From positions 62,001-126,000 of the forward strand of contig NZ_JACSGR010000002.1 of the NCBI RefSeq assembly GCF_016025525.2: a stretch of DNA of 64,000 nt, written 5' to 3'. Source of the stretch: Eikenella glucosivorans. GTDB taxonomy: Bacteria > Pseudomonadota > Gammaproteobacteria > Burkholderiales > Neisseriaceae. This document shows positions 34,347-42,254 of this stretch, in pieces (position 1 is the first letter of the stretch; each line of letters opens with the position of its first letter). The translations under genes and the position numbers were made by a program. The notes under the pieces were generated by a model, which ran no database searches, had not been told where the DNA came from, and worked only from the letters and a program-made list of their open reading frames with translations.

Positions 34347-34841
34347 ATGTCCGGCAAAGAAATGCCCCCTTCTTCCAAAAAACCGCCGCGCAGTGTGTTT
34401 AGCCGCGTGGTGATGGTTTCGTTTGCCGTGGCGTTCATCGTGGTGCTGGTGCTGGTGGCGATGGCTTGGCTGATGCTGAGCCGACCGGACGGCGGCCGCG
34501 CGGTTGCTAACGATGCTTCCGCGCCGCAGGGTGTGGAAATCTGGCAGCCCAACGGCGCTTCGGCCGCAGCCGGCCAAACTTACAGCTTGCCGCCCGCTGC
34601 CGATATGAGTGCGGCATCGCAAGCTTCCGCACCGCCAGTCAATGAAAGACCGGCCGCACCGCGCCGTGCGGCGGCGGCTTCTGCGCCGGCGGTGGTGGAG
34701 GAAGTGCCGATTCAGCCGGTGGCACCGCAACCGGAAACCGAAATCCGCCCGATCGAAGTGCCGGTGAAACCGGCGCCGCAGCCGGTGCCGCGCCAGCCTG
34801 CGGGCGATGGCGGTGGCAATCCGGTGGACAGCCTGTTTTAA
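34347..34841 (+). CDS. Unknown protein with one membrane helix and Pro/Ala-rich tail
   Basis: A 164-residue protein. After ~20 cytoplasmic residues there is one membrane helix (about 20-46), then a low-complexity periplasmic part rich in Pro, Ala, Glu and Val, with runs such as P-V-K-P-A-P-Q-P-V-P. The layout resembles a TonB-like spacer or an FtsN-like anchor but no terminal domain is visible. It starts 31 nt after dolP, with AAGGAAAACCC before the ATG, so it is probably in the same operon. Confidence 0.75.
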   Translation: MSGKEMPPSSKKPPRSVFSRVVMVSFAVAFIVVLVLVAMAWLMLSRPDGGRAVANDASAPQGVEIWQPNGASAAAGQTYSLPPAADMSAASQASAPPVNERPAAPRRAAAASAPAVVEEVPIQPVAPQPETEIRPIEVPVKPAPQPVPRQPAGDGGGNPVDSLF

Positions 34842-34851
34842 TCCGTAAGGG

Positions 34852-34887
34852 CTACCTGAAAAATGCGTTGCTGTTTTCAGGTAGCCT
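34852..34887 (+). terminator. Inverted eikDUS hairpin
   Basis: GGCTACCTGAAAA and TTTTCAGGTAGCC flank a short loop 10 nt after the preceding stop codon and end in TGTTTTGTTT. It probably ends the gmhA-dolP transcript. Confidence 0.7.
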
Positions 34888-34952
34888 GTTTTGTTTGAAT
34901 GGATAACGCCGGCATGGTGTTATCACGAATTGAGAAAGCGAAGGAGATAGCG

Positions 34953-35147
34953 ATGAAAGTGTACCGTATGCTCACCGGCCCGGACGATTCCGTGTTCTGC
35001 CGCCGCGTCACCGAAGCCCTGCAGCAGGGCTGGGAGCTGCACGGCGGCCCAACCATGACGCACACCGACAACGGCGTGCGCGTGGGGCAGGCGATTGTGA
35101 AGGAAGTGGAACATTACGACCCGGCTAAACCGTTAAGCGAGTATTGA
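34953..35147 (+). CDS. DUF1737 domain protein
   Basis: A 64-residue protein with K-V-Y-R-M-L-T-G-P-D-D-S at the start, then Q-Q-G-W-E-L-H-G-G-P, the characteristic DUF1737 pattern. AAGGAGATAGCG precedes the ATG at 34953; the frame extends 18 codons upstream without a better start. Function is unknown. Confidence 0.85.
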   Translation: MKVYRMLTGPDDSVFCRRVTEALQQGWELHGGPTMTHTDNGVRVGQAIVKEVEHYDPAKPLSEY

Positions 35148-35161
35148 TGGCGCGAATGGGC

Positions 35162-35197
35162 AAACAGGCTACCTGAAAATTTTCAGGTAGCCTGTTT
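35162..35197. terminator. Perfect 36-bp palindrome made of two eikDUS
   Basis: AAACAGGCTACCTGAAAA is followed with no spacer by its exact complement, TTTTCAGGTAGCCTGTTT. It lies between convergent genes (DUF1737 and the minus-strand gene at 35212), 14 nt from each. Confidence 0.8.
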
Positions 35198-35211
35198 CCT
35201 TATGGACGTGT

Positions 35212-35661
35212 TTAGTTTTGCACTTCCACTTGGTTGGGGAATTTGGCCGCCACTTGGTTGATGATGCGGTGGGTGCGTTCGCCGCGCTCGATTACTTGTT
35301 TCAGCCGCGATTCGTCCAGCCCTTGTTTTTCTACTTCTTGCAGGATGCTGTGGTAGTCGGAGAAGGCGCTGCTGCATTCGGCGGCCAGGGCTGCATCGGG
35401 GATGCGTTGGCAGCCGCTGTCGGAGGTGGCCATGAAGCCGGCGGTGTGGCGCACGGGCATCATAACGGCTTCGGGCACGGCGCCGAAATCATCGCGTTCG
35501 TTGAGGTGGGAGACGAAGCGGTTTTCGTTGTTGATGAAGATGTTGTAGTTTTTCACGAAGTCTTGCAGGGCAAGCGATTTGGTGGCTGCGTAGCCGCGCC
35601 AGCCCAAGAAGGCAATGGCGATGGCGGCGCCGATGAGGATTTTTTTGGCTTTGGGGGACAT
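35212..35661 (-). CDS. Unknown membrane-anchored protein
   Basis: A 149-residue protein. A short basic start (M-S-P-K-A-K-K) leads into one hydrophobic segment (about 8-25), so it is either anchored or secreted. The remainder is helical, with two cysteines (S-G-C-Q and A-E-C-S) that could form a disulfide. CAAGGAGAAAGC precedes the ATG at 35661. No family recognised. Confidence 0.75.
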   Translation of the reverse strand: MSPKAKKILIGAAIAIAFLGWRGYAATKSLALQDFVKNYNIFINNENRFVSHLNERDDFGAVPEAVMMPVRHTAGFMATSDSGCQRIPDAALAAECSSAFSDYHSILQEVEKQGLDESRLKQVIERGERTHRIINQVAAKFPNQVEVQN

Positions 35662-35802
35662 GCTTTCTCCTTGGGTTGATTGAAAAACGATGATTGAAGG
35701 GGACGGATGGTTTTTCAGGTAGCCTCCAGCTTGCAAAGCAGGCTACCTGAAAGCGCAAGTTTCAACATAGTCAAACGCTTGCATCATTTTGTGTGGCCCG
35801 CC

Positions 35803-36810
35803 CTAGGTGGCCAGGCTCACCAGCAGCTGCCGGATGGCCGGCCAGGCCGCGCCCGTTTCCGCACCTTTGATGATGCGGTCGATGCGGGCACATTCTTGCA
35901 GGGCGGCCAAGAGGCGCGACGTGGCGAGGCGGCGCACGGCAACTGGCGCGAGCTGCTGTTTGCTGCCCCACAGACGCAGGCTGTTGCGCACCTGCGCCAC
36001 GGTTTGCCCCTGCTTGAGCGCGGCGGTGAGGCGGATGAGGGTACGGATGTCGTCGGCCAGCATCCACAGCAGCATCACCGGCTCTTCGCCTTCGGCTTCG
36101 AGGCCTTCGAGCAGGCGCACCACGCGGGCGGCGTCGCCGGTCATCCAGGCGGCGGCAAGCTGGAACACGTCGAAGCGCGCCACGTCGGCCACGGCTGCTT
36201 CGGTTTCGGCAATGTCCAATTCGTGGCCGGCGGGGTAGAGCAGGGCGAGCTTGTCGATTTCCTGCTTGGCAGCCAACAGGTTGCCTTCCACGCGCTCGGC
36301 AAACAGTGCCAGCGCTTCCTGGCCGATAGACAAGCCGTGTTGTGCGAGGCGGCCGCGTATCCAGCCGGGCAGGGCCTGGCTGTCTACCGCTTTGGCTTCG
36401 GCCACCACGCCGCTGCGGCTGAGGGCGGCAAACCATTTGGCTTGGGTTTGGGCACGCTCCAGCTTGGGCAGCAGCACGATGGTGACGGTGTCGGGCGGCA
36501 GGTTGGCGGCGAGTTGCTCCAGTGCATCGCCGCCGGCTTTGCCGGGCTTGCCGTTTGGGATGTGGATTTCGAGCAGTTTGAGTTCGGCAAACAGGCCGAT
36601 GCTGTTGGCGGAGACGAGCAGCTCTTGCCAGTCGAAGCCGGTGTCGGCAGTGTGCACTTCGCGGTTCAGGTAGCCTTGGGCTTTGGCGGCGGCGCGCAGG
36701 GCATCCAGCGCTTCGATGCGCAGGAGGTCTTCTTCGCCGTGTAGCACATACAGGGCTTGCAGCGGGGATTCTAGCTGTTGCAGCAGGCGCTCGGTGCTGA
36801 GGGCGGCCAT
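35803..36810 (-). CDS. holA: DNA polymerase III subunit delta HolA
   Basis: A 335-residue clamp-loader subunit. The start M-A-A-L-S-T-E-R-L-L-Q-Q-L, the L-Y-V-L-H-G-E-E-D-L-L-R-I-E motif (about 20-33) and the three-domain length fit HolA. Delta opens the beta clamp on DNA. An eikDUS-like 12-mer near 36665 encodes G-Y-L-N in the first domain. Its start codon shares one base with the lptE stop (TAATG), so the two are translationally coupled, as in other proteobacteria. Confidence 0.93.
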   Translation of the reverse strand: MAALSTERLLQQLESPLQALYVLHGEEDLLRIEALDALRAAAKAQGYLNREVHTADTGFDWQELLVSANSIGLFAELKLLEIHIPNGKPGKAGGDALEQLAANLPPDTVTIVLLPKLERAQTQAKWFAALSRSGVVAEAKAVDSQALPGWIRGRLAQHGLSIGQEALALFAERVEGNLLAAKQEIDKLALLYPAGHELDIAETEAAVADVARFDVFQLAAAWMTGDAARVVRLLEGLEAEGEEPVMLLWMLADDIRTLIRLTAALKQGQTVAQVRNSLRLWGSKQQLAPVAVRRLATSRLLAALQECARIDRIIKGAETGAAWPAIRQLLVSLAT

Positions 36811-37286
36811 TATTCGGCTTTCAGGTAGCCTAAACGACGCACGAGCTGGCGGGCGGCATCGGCGCGCATTTCTGCCCAGAGCTGGGCTTCTTCTTCTTGC
36901 TTACCGAGGATTTCGCTGTCGCTGTAGTCGAGCGTGCGGTACACGGTCACGTTGATCGGCGCGCCGAGGGCTTTTTCGCCGTGCCAGGCCTGGGCGGACA
37001 CTTTGAGCTCGAGGCGGTATTCGCTGACCGTGCCGGAGAGGTTGAGGGTTTGGATGTCTTTGTTGGCTTGGATGCCGGTTACCCTGAGGCCGGCTTGGGC
37101 AAAGGCGTTGTCGATTTTGGCATCGCGGCGCAGCAGCTCGGTTTCGATGGCCTGCTGCAGTTCGTTGCCCTGCACCGACCAGGTTGAGTAGGGCAGCGGC
37201 GGGTTGAGTGCGGGGTCGGTGCCGGCCAGGCGGAAGCCGCAGGCGGCGAGCAGCAGCACGAGGGGCAGCATCAGGTATTTTTTCAT
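36810..37286 (-). CDS. lptE: LPS assembly lipoprotein LptE
   Basis: A 158-residue outer-membrane lipoprotein with signal peptide and lipobox L-A-A-C-G-F-R-L, as expected for LptE (RlpB), the plug of the LptD channel. L-N-L-S-G-T-V-S-E-Y-R-L is the conserved strand region. Its C-terminus ends R-R-L-G-Y-L-K-A-E, where G-Y-L-K is encoded by an eikDUS that also overlaps the holA start region. leuS, the usual upstream partner, is absent; a 467-bp repeat-rich gap precedes it. Confidence 0.92.
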   Translation of the reverse strand: MKKYLMLPLVLLLAACGFRLAGTDPALNPPLPYSTWSVQGNELQQAIETELLRRDAKIDNAFAQAGLRVTGIQANKDIQTLNLSGTVSEYRLELKVSAQAWHGEKALGAPINVTVYRTLDYSDSEILGKQEEEAQLWAEMRADAARQLVRRLGYLKAE

Positions 37287-37753
37287 GGGGGTTCCTTGCT
37301 TGGGCGGCGGGTGCCGCAGGCTGGGGCGTATTCTAGCGGATTGTGGCTGGGGGCGGCTACCTGAAAAGTGCTGCCGCTAACGAAGGCTAAGGGGTGGCGG
37401 GATTTTGGCTTTGCAGAAGGGAGGGGTTCGCGGAAACCCGGGTTGTTTGTGTTAACTTTAGCTGGGCCTCATGTTTTCAGGTAGCCTTGGTGTGTGCCAT
37501 CAAAGGCTGCCTGAAAATAGATACGCAAAGGTTTGGGCTATTTTAGGTAGGCCTGCACAGCTAATAAAAACAAGTAATAAGAGGGTTGCCTGAAAGCATT
37601 GGCTTCAACGAGGTGAAAACACAGGGCTGCGGTTCTGCGAAGTTTAAATTTTCAGGTAGCCTTTAGGCGTGTGAATAATGCGTGGCACGGTAAAAGGGCA
37701 AATTGCCGATGGGGAACAATTTGCCCTTGCTTTGGTTTTACGTTGCAGCCGGG
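37287..37753. other. Repeat-rich interval upstream of lptE
   Basis: There is no gene. It holds eikDUS copies near 37354, 37470 and 37652, a simDUS-like AGGCTGCCTGAA at 37504-37515, a mutated GGGTTGCCTGAAAG near 37580, a degenerate interspersed repeat near 37598-37665, and the folD terminator (37694-37728). Confidence 0.65.
37694..37728 (-). terminator. Rho-independent terminator of folD
   Basis: AAGGGCAAATTG (37694-37705) is an exact 12-bp complement of CAATTTGCCCTT (37717-37728) with an 11-nt loop. On the minus strand the stem runs into TTTTA. It is 25 nt after the folD stop and contains no DUS. Confidence 0.85.
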
Positions 37754-38617
37754 TTAGGCGGCGGGTTTATCGTGTAGGGTGGCGGCGTAGAGGGTGTTTT
37801 CCAGCAGGGTGGCGATGGTCATGGGGCCGACGCCGCCGGGCACGGGGGTGATCATGGAGGCGCGTTCTTTGGCGGCTTCAAATTCCACATCGCCGCAGAG
37901 CTGGCCGTTTTCCAGGCGGTTGATGCCCACATCCACCACAATGGCGCCGGGCTTGATCCAGCTGCCTTTCACCAGGCTGGGTTTGCCGACGGCCACCACC
38001 ACGATGTCGGCCTCGCCCACTTCGTGTTCCAGATTCTGCGTGGCCTTGTGGCACACGGTAACGGTGGCTCCGGACAGCAGCATTTCCAGTGCCTGCGGGC
38101 GGCCGACAATGTTAGAGGCGCCCACGATGACGACTTTCTTGCCGAGTACGTTCACGCCGTAGGTTTCTAACAGGGTCATCACGCCTTTGGGGGTGCAGGG
38201 GCGCATCAGAGGCATGCGCACGGCGAGGCGGCCGACGTTGTAGGGGTGGAAGCCGTCTACGTCTTTATCGGGTTGGATGCGTTCGATGATGGATTGGCTG
38301 TTGAGGTGGCTGGGGAGGGGGAGCTGCACAAGGATACCGTCCACGGCGGGGCTGGCGTTGAGTTCGTCAATCAGTTGCAGCAGCTCTTCCTGGTTGGTGG
38401 AGGCGGGCAGCTCGTAGGAGCGGGAGGCGAAGTTGGCTTTTTCGCAGGCGAATTTTTTGTTGCGCACATACACGGTGCTGGCTGGATCGTTGCCCACCAA
38501 CACTACGGCCAAACAGGGGGTGCGCAAGCCTTGTTTGCGACGCTCGGCTACTTGCTCGGCGATTTTCTGCAGGCGCTGCTCGGCTACGGCTTTGCCATCG
38601 AGAATCTGTGCGGTCAT
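37754..38617 (-). CDS. folD: Bifunctional methylene-THF dehydrogenase / methenyl-THF cyclohydrolase FolD
   Basis: A 287-residue cytoplasmic enzyme of one-carbon metabolism. The catalytic region has Y-V-R-N-K-K (near 52), the family motif V-D-G-I-L-V-Q-L-P-L-P near 98, P-C-T-P-K-G-V-M near 145, G-A-S-N-I-V-G-R-P for NADP binding, and P-V-P-G-G-V-G-P-M-T near the C-terminus. The length is standard. ACGAAAGGAATAGTC precedes the ATG. Confidence 0.97.
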   Translation of the reverse strand: MTAQILDGKAVAEQRLQKIAEQVAERRKQGLRTPCLAVVLVGNDPASTVYVRNKKFACEKANFASRSYELPASTNQEELLQLIDELNASPAVDGILVQLPLPSHLNSQSIIERIQPDKDVDGFHPYNVGRLAVRMPLMRPCTPKGVMTLLETYGVNVLGKKVVIVGASNIVGRPQALEMLLSGATVTVCHKATQNLEHEVGEADIVVVAVGKPSLVKGSWIKPGAIVVDVGINRLENGQLCGDVEFEAAKERASMITPVPGGVGPMTIATLLENTLYAATLHDKPAA

Positions 38618-38876
38618 GACTATTCCTTTCGTGGGTTGGTGAGGGGGACTCGGGAGTGTTGCCGCATAAAAAACTTGGCGGCGATAGAGATGATTTATTG
38701 TGTTGATTATAGCACGTTGTTAATGATTTTTATTGGGGAAACGGGGGTGGGGAAGGTGTGCGAGCATGCTGTTTTTGTGCTTGGTGTGCTGTGGTTGTGA
38801 TGTAATTAGATGTTTGATTTTAATTGGCTAAGGTGGGCTGTGGATAAGGTTGCTGATTTATTTTCAGGTAGCCTGC
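38618..38876. other. Interval between folD and the tRNA cluster
   Basis: No gene is visible. The part from 38680 to 38830 is AT-rich and probably holds the folD promoter on the minus strand. One eikDUS lies near 38861. Confidence 0.5.
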
Positions 38877-38906
38877 TTGACAAGCGGGAAGGTGCTTGCG
38901 TAGAAT
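38877..38906 (+). promoter_or_regulatory. Strong promoter of the tRNA operon
   Basis: TTGACA (38877-38882), 18-bp spacer, TAGAAT (38901-38906). The -35 is perfect and the -10 is 5/6. It lies 13 nt before tRNA-Pro. Confidence 0.85.
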
Positions 38907-38919
38907 CCGCCTTTCTTAT

Positions 38920-38997
38920 CGGGGCGTAGCGCAGTCTGGTTAGCGCATCTGCTTTGGGAGCAGAGGGTCGTGAGTTCGAATCCCACCGCCCCGACCA
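38920..38997 (+). tRNA. tRNA-Pro (anticodon TGG)
   Basis: A complete cloverleaf with acceptor CGGGGCG/CGCCCCG, anticodon loop CTTTGGGAG (anticodon TGG), GTTCGAATC T-loop, and encoded CCA. It is the first of three tRNA genes in a row. Confidence 0.97.
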
Positions 38998-39036
38998 AAG
39001 ACCTCCGAGATGTTGTGAACGACAGGAAAAGGTAGA

Positions 39037-39113
39037 GCGCCCGTAGCTCAACCGGATAGAGCACCCGCCTTCTAAGCGGGCGGTTACAGGTTCGATTCCT
39101 GTCGGGCGCGCCA
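39037..39113 (+). tRNA. tRNA-Arg (anticodon TCT)
   Basis: Acceptor GCGCCCG/CGGGCGC, D-arm TAGCTCAACCGGATAGAGCA, anticodon stem CCGCC/GGCGG-type with loop CTTCTAA (anticodon TCT), GTTCGATTC T-loop, and encoded CCA. Confidence 0.97.
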
Positions 39114-39122
39114 AAGTTTTGT

Positions 39123-39199
39123 GGTGGCTGTAGCTCAGTTGGTAGAGCCCCGGATTGTGATTCCGGTTGTCGTGGGTTCGAGCCCCATCAGCCACCCCA
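39123..39199 (+). tRNA. tRNA-His (anticodon GTG)
   Basis: The acceptor has the extra 5' G typical of tRNA-His (GGTGGCTG), anticodon loop TTGTGAT (anticodon GTG), GTTCGAGCC T-loop, and encoded CCA. It is only 10 nt after tRNA-Arg, so the three are co-transcribed. Confidence 0.97.
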
Positions 39200-39207
39200 C
39201 CATTCTG

Positions 39208-39238
39208 AAAACCCGTGCGAGACCGCGCGGGTTTTCTT
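39208..39238 (+). terminator. Terminator of the tRNA operon
   Basis: AAAACCCG (39208-39215) pairs with CGGGTTTT (39228-39235), enclosing additional GC-rich pairing, followed by CTTTA and TTTCTTT. It starts 9 nt after tRNA-His. Confidence 0.85.
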
Positions 39239-39342
39239 TATTTCTTTCCGTCTCGATGCTTGGTAGAGCACAGGCGGTGTTGTATTTCCACGTTGGCGAA
39301 GCTTTTTCAGGTAGCCTTTTCCGAGAAGGTGGCGGCAAATGT

Positions 39343-39371
39343 TTGCTGAAATTGGTTTTTGCTAATATAAT
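39343..39371 (+). promoter_or_regulatory. Promoter of the rpsF operon
   Basis: TTGCTG (39343-39348), 17-bp spacer, TATAAT (39366-39371). The 65-nt leader before rpsF contains a short GC-rich inverted stretch (GCCCGCTATATCC...GGCGGGC) that may be a regulatory hairpin. Confidence 0.75.
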
Positions 39372-39440
39372 GACACGTTTTCCACCCCTTGCCCGCTATA
39401 TCCGCATGATGGCGGGCTGTATTAGCCGTAAGGAGAGAGC

Positions 39441-39818
39441 ATGCGTCATTACGAGATTGTATTTATCGTTCACCCCGACCAGAGCGAGCAGGTACCCGCT
39501 ATGGTTGAGCGTTACAAAACCATGATCGCCGAATCAGGCGGTCATATCCACCGTTTGGAAGACTGGGGTCGCCGCCAATTGGCTTACCCCATCAACAAAC
39601 TGCACAAAGCGCACTATGTGCTGATGAACATCGAGTGCACACCGGAAGTGATCGAAGAGTTGGAAACCGGTTTCCGTTTCAATGATGCTGTACTGCGCCA
39701 TCTGACTGTGAAGATGGACGAAGCCGTTACCGAAGCTTCCCCGATGATGAAAGAAGAAAAATCCAAAAACCTGCTGGACGGCCAGCCCCAAGAAGAAGCA
39801 GCTGCCGCCGAAGCTTGA
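39441..39818 (+). CDS. rpsF: 30S ribosomal protein bS6
   Basis: A 125-residue S6: M-R-H-Y-E-I-V-F-I-V-H-P-D-Q-S is the canonical N-terminus, and D-W-G-R-R-Q-L-A-Y-P-I follows near residue 35. The C-terminal tail is acidic and Ala-rich, as usual. GGAGAGAGC precedes the ATG. Its TGA overlaps the TTG start of priB. Confidence 0.97.
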   Translation: MRHYEIVFIVHPDQSEQVPAMVERYKTMIAESGGHIHRLEDWGRRQLAYPINKLHKAHYVLMNIECTPEVIEELETGFRFNDAVLRHLTVKMDEAVTEASPMMKEEKSKNLLDGQPQEEAAAAEA

Positions 39819-40123
39819 AATTGATTTTGGATAACGCCGTTCGCTTCGGAGCCCGCATTAAAGAAGCCGACACTTTGCGCTACACGCCGGCCGGCATCCC
39901 TGTGCTGGGTTTGGTTTTAGAGCACGAATCTTGGCAGCTTGAAGCAGGCGAACCGTATCTCGCCCGGTTTGAAATGCAGGCGAAAATCATCGGTGAACAA
40001 GCGAAAATTTGGCAAAACAAAGTAGGCAGCATGGTGGAAGTGGCAGGATTTCTTGCCGCATACAGCCAAAAATACCGCCGCCCCATACTGCATATACAGA
40101 CTATTGATGAAAATAAAGGTTGA
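39815..40123 (+). CDS. priB: Primosomal replication protein PriB (TTG start)
   Basis: A 102-residue OB-fold protein between rpsF and rpsR, the classical priB position. The pattern Y-T-P-A-G-I-P-V-L-G-L-V-L-E-H-E-S matches PriB (E. coli: S-P-S-G-I-P). Residues from the TTG onward (K-L-I-L-D-N) align with the N-terminal strand of E. coli PriB, so the start is TTG at 39815 overlapping the rpsF stop by 4 nt. No ATG occurs upstream of the conserved core. PriB helps restart stalled replication forks with PriA. Confidence 0.92.
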   Translation: MKLILDNAVRFGARIKEADTLRYTPAGIPVLGLVLEHESWQLEAGEPYLARFEMQAKIIGEQAKIWQNKVGSMVEVAGFLAAYSQKYRRPILHIQTIDENKG

Positions 40124-40128
40124 ATGAG

Positions 40129-40359
40129 ATGGCTCGTCAAACATTTAAACGTAGAAAATTCTGCCGCTTCACCGCGGAAGGTATCAAACAGGTAGATTAC
40201 AAAGCAGTGGATTTGCTGAAAGACTTCATTTCCGAAAATGGCAAAATCATCCCCGCCCGCATCACCGGCACCAAAGCCCGCTACCAGCGCCAGCTGTCTG
40301 TGGCCGTGAAACGTGCTCGTTTCCTGGCTTTGCTGCCCTACACCGACCAACACAAATAA
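40129..40359 (+). CDS. rpsR: 30S ribosomal protein bS18
   Basis: A 76-residue S18 (M-A-R-Q-T-F-K-R-R-K-F-C-R-F-T). R-I-T-G-T-K-A-R-Y-Q-R-Q-L and I-K-R-type basic stretches are conserved. It starts 5 nt after the priB stop. Confidence 0.97.
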   Translation: MARQTFKRRKFCRFTAEGIKQVDYKAVDLLKDFISENGKIIPARITGTKARYQRQLSVAVKRARFLALLPYTDQHK

Positions 40360-40377
40360 TTAACGGAGAATTTTATT

Positions 40378-40830
40378 ATGCAAATCATTCTGTTAGAAAA
40401 AATTGGCGGTTTGGGTAACTTGGGCGATGTGGTAACCGTAAAAAACGGCTATGCTCGCAACTTCCTGATCCCGCAAGGCAAAGCTAAGCGCGCTACTGAA
40501 GCTGCTTTGGCTGATTTCGAAGCCCGTCGTGCCGAGCTGGAAGCCCGTCAGGCCGAGATTTTGGCTGATGCCCAGGCCCGTCAGACCAAGCTGGAAGGCC
40601 AAATCATTACTATCGCTCAGAAAGCCGGTGTAGACGGCCGCTTGTTCGGTTCTGTAACCAATGCCGACATCGCCGAAGCCATCCGCGCATTCGGTGTGGA
40701 AGCAGTGAAGGCCAACGTCCGCCTGCCCAACGGCCCGTTCAAGGCGGTAGGCGAATATGAAATCGAAGTGGCGCTGCACACCGATGCAGTGGCAGGTATC
40801 AAAGTGGTGGTTATTCCGACTGAGGAGTAA
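40378..40830 (+). CDS. rplI: 50S ribosomal protein bL9
   Basis: A 150-residue L9. The N-terminal M-Q-I-I-L-L-E-K-I-G-G-L-G and G-Y-A-R-N-F-L-I-P-Q-G-K-A motifs are standard, then a long helix (about 41-75) and the C-terminal domain with D-G-R-L-F-G-S-V-T. GGAGAATTTTATT precedes the ATG. It is the last gene of the operon. Confidence 0.97.
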   Translation: MQIILLEKIGGLGNLGDVVTVKNGYARNFLIPQGKAKRATEAALADFEARRAELEARQAEILADAQARQTKLEGQIITIAQKAGVDGRLFGSVTNADIAEAIRAFGVEAVKANVRLPNGPFKAVGEYEIEVALHTDAVAGIKVVVIPTEE

Positions 40831-40856
40831 TTTCCAGTTTGGGCAATACAAAGCGA

Positions 40857-40890
40857 GAGGCTACCTGAAAAGTTTCAGGTAGCCTTTTTT
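40857..40890 (+). terminator. Terminator of the rpsF operon made from inverted eikDUS
   Basis: AGGCTACCTGAAA and TTTCAGGTAGCCT form the stem with a 2-4 nt loop, directly followed by six T. It is 26 nt after the rplI stop. Confidence 0.85.
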
Positions 40891-41016
40891 GGTCTGCTCA
40901 AAATGCCTAGGGGCTTAAGGGCTAAAAGTGCCTGTACTAATGGGTGTTGGATGGAGCCAGAATAGGGAAGAGGCTACCTGAAAATCGTGGTGGTTGTGCC
41001 GGATGTTGGTACCAGC

Positions 41017-41670
41017 TCAGGCTGATTCGGCACGGAGAAAGCGGCCGTGGCGCAGAAAATAGGCGGTTTGCATGGCGACGGTTCGGTCGGTGAGCATGGC
41101 GGAGTGGCTGACGGGCAGGATTAAATAGTCGCGGCAGTTTTCTGCTCGGGTCTCGCTAAGCAATACGGTGCCATCGCCTTCGCCGCGCAGGCCAATGAGT
41201 TGGCCGAGACCAAGGTTGCGGTTGCCGGCGATGCAGCCGAGCTCAAGCTGCGGCGGCCAGGGCGGGAGTTGACCGTCGAGTCCGGCGGCGTAGGCGCCGC
41301 CGATGAGGGCAGGGGCGAGTCGGTATAAACGCTCGGCGGCTTGGCTGCCCAGATGCGGGGTAGCGAGGGTAACGCTACGGCCGCGTACCAGCTCGGGGTG
41401 GTCGGCGGCGAACCGGCGAAGGACGAGGCCGCCGAGGCTGTGGCATATGAAGTGTAAGGGCTCTTGGTGATGCCGGTAGTAGTAGCGCACGGCTTCGGCG
41501 AGTCGGCGGCTGTGCTGCGGCAAAGTTTGGGCAACGCTGTAGTAGCCGAAACGCTGGTTGTGGATGCCGTAGGAGAGCAGGCGGTGGCTGAGGGGAAGCA
41601 TGGCCCAGGCATGCATATGGATGCCGTGCAGCAGCATGGCGCGCAGCGGGCTGGTGTTGGCTTGGCTCAT
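41017..41670 (-). CDS. Alpha/beta-hydrolase, lipase-like
   Basis: A 217-residue hydrolase. L-L-H-G-I-H-M starts the fold (near residue 14), the nucleophile elbow is C-H-S-L-G-G (Ser near 81), and a late D-G-T and H-S-A supply the likely acid and His. It resembles short triacylglycerol-lipase/PGAP1-type esterases. Its start overlaps the STAS-like gene by 4 nt (ATGA), so the two are expressed together. Substrate unknown; no signal peptide. Confidence 0.82.
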   Translation of the reverse strand: MSQANTSPLRAMLLHGIHMHAWAMLPLSHRLLSYGIHNQRFGYYSVAQTLPQHSRRLAEAVRYYYRHHQEPLHFICHSLGGLVLRRFAADHPELVRGRSVTLATPHLGSQAAERLYRLAPALIGGAYAAGLDGQLPPWPPQLELGCIAGNRNLGLGQLIGLRGEGDGTVLLSETRAENCRDYLILPVSHSAMLTDRTVAMQTAYFLRHGRFLRAESA

Positions 41671-42032
41671 GGCTGCTCGTGGCTGCCGCTGGAGAGTATC
41701 CATTGTTGGGCTTCGGCGGCGTCGTCGAAATATTTGGGGTGTTGGCGGGTGAGCAGGCTGGAGATGTGGGAGGAGAGGCGGATCCAGAGGTCGTCGGTGA
41801 CAACGGCGATGCGGCCGAAGTCGTTGTCGTGGTTATTGAGGAAGCGCAGTTGCTCGGCAGCCATATCGATGGTGTAGTCGCGCAGCAGGGAGAGGTCGAG
41901 CAGGATGTCGGGGCGGTGGACTCGGCCGAGGCATTCGATGATGGCGGCTTCGAGGGTTTTGAAGTCTTCAAGGGTAAATTCGTTGTAGAGGGCGACGTTG
42001 AGGCCGTAGTTTTGCTGGCGGATGGATATCAT
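41667..42032 (-). CDS. SpoIIAA-like/STAS-related protein
   Basis: A 121-residue protein (M-I-S-I-R-Q-Q-N-Y-G) with the beta-alpha layout of SpoIIAA-like/STAS proteins, including D-I-L-L-D-L-S-L-L near residue 41. CAGGAG lies 8 nt before the ATG at 42032; the open frame extends far upstream through DUS-rich DNA and is not believed. It may regulate or anchor the co-translated hydrolase; that is inference. Confidence 0.7.
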   Translation of the reverse strand: MISIRQQNYGLNVALYNEFTLEDFKTLEAAIIECLGRVHRPDILLDLSLLRDYTIDMAAEQLRFLNNHDNDFGRIAVVTDDLWIRLSSHISSLLTRQHPKYFDDAAEAQQWILSSGSHEQP

Positions 42033-42195
42033 GGCAGAACTCCTGTTGAGATGGGTTTCCCGCAAGGGGTGGGAGTGGTACCGGCGTTGATGCCTGCTTA
42101 TTATAACGAAATGGGGGCGGCTTGGCGGTTTTTCACGTGGGAGACGGGGATAAGGCTTGATGTGGGTAAACTTTGTGCCAATGGTAGGGGGCAAA

Positions 42196-42235
42196 AGGCT
42201 ACCTGAAAACGGGTTTTGGGTTTTCAGGTAGCCTT
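42196..42235 (-). terminator. Inverted eikDUS hairpin after clpP
   Basis: AAAGGCTACCTGAAAAC and GTTTTCAGGTAGCCTT flank a short loop. It lies 19 nt after the clpP stop on the minus strand. Confidence 0.7.
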
Positions 42236-42254
42236 GGGTATGCCAGATAGCGGG

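Noticed and set aside
38680..38800. Small ORF upstream of the tRNA cluster
   Set aside because: No ribosome-binding site, hydrophobic chance translation, and it overlaps the likely folD promoter.
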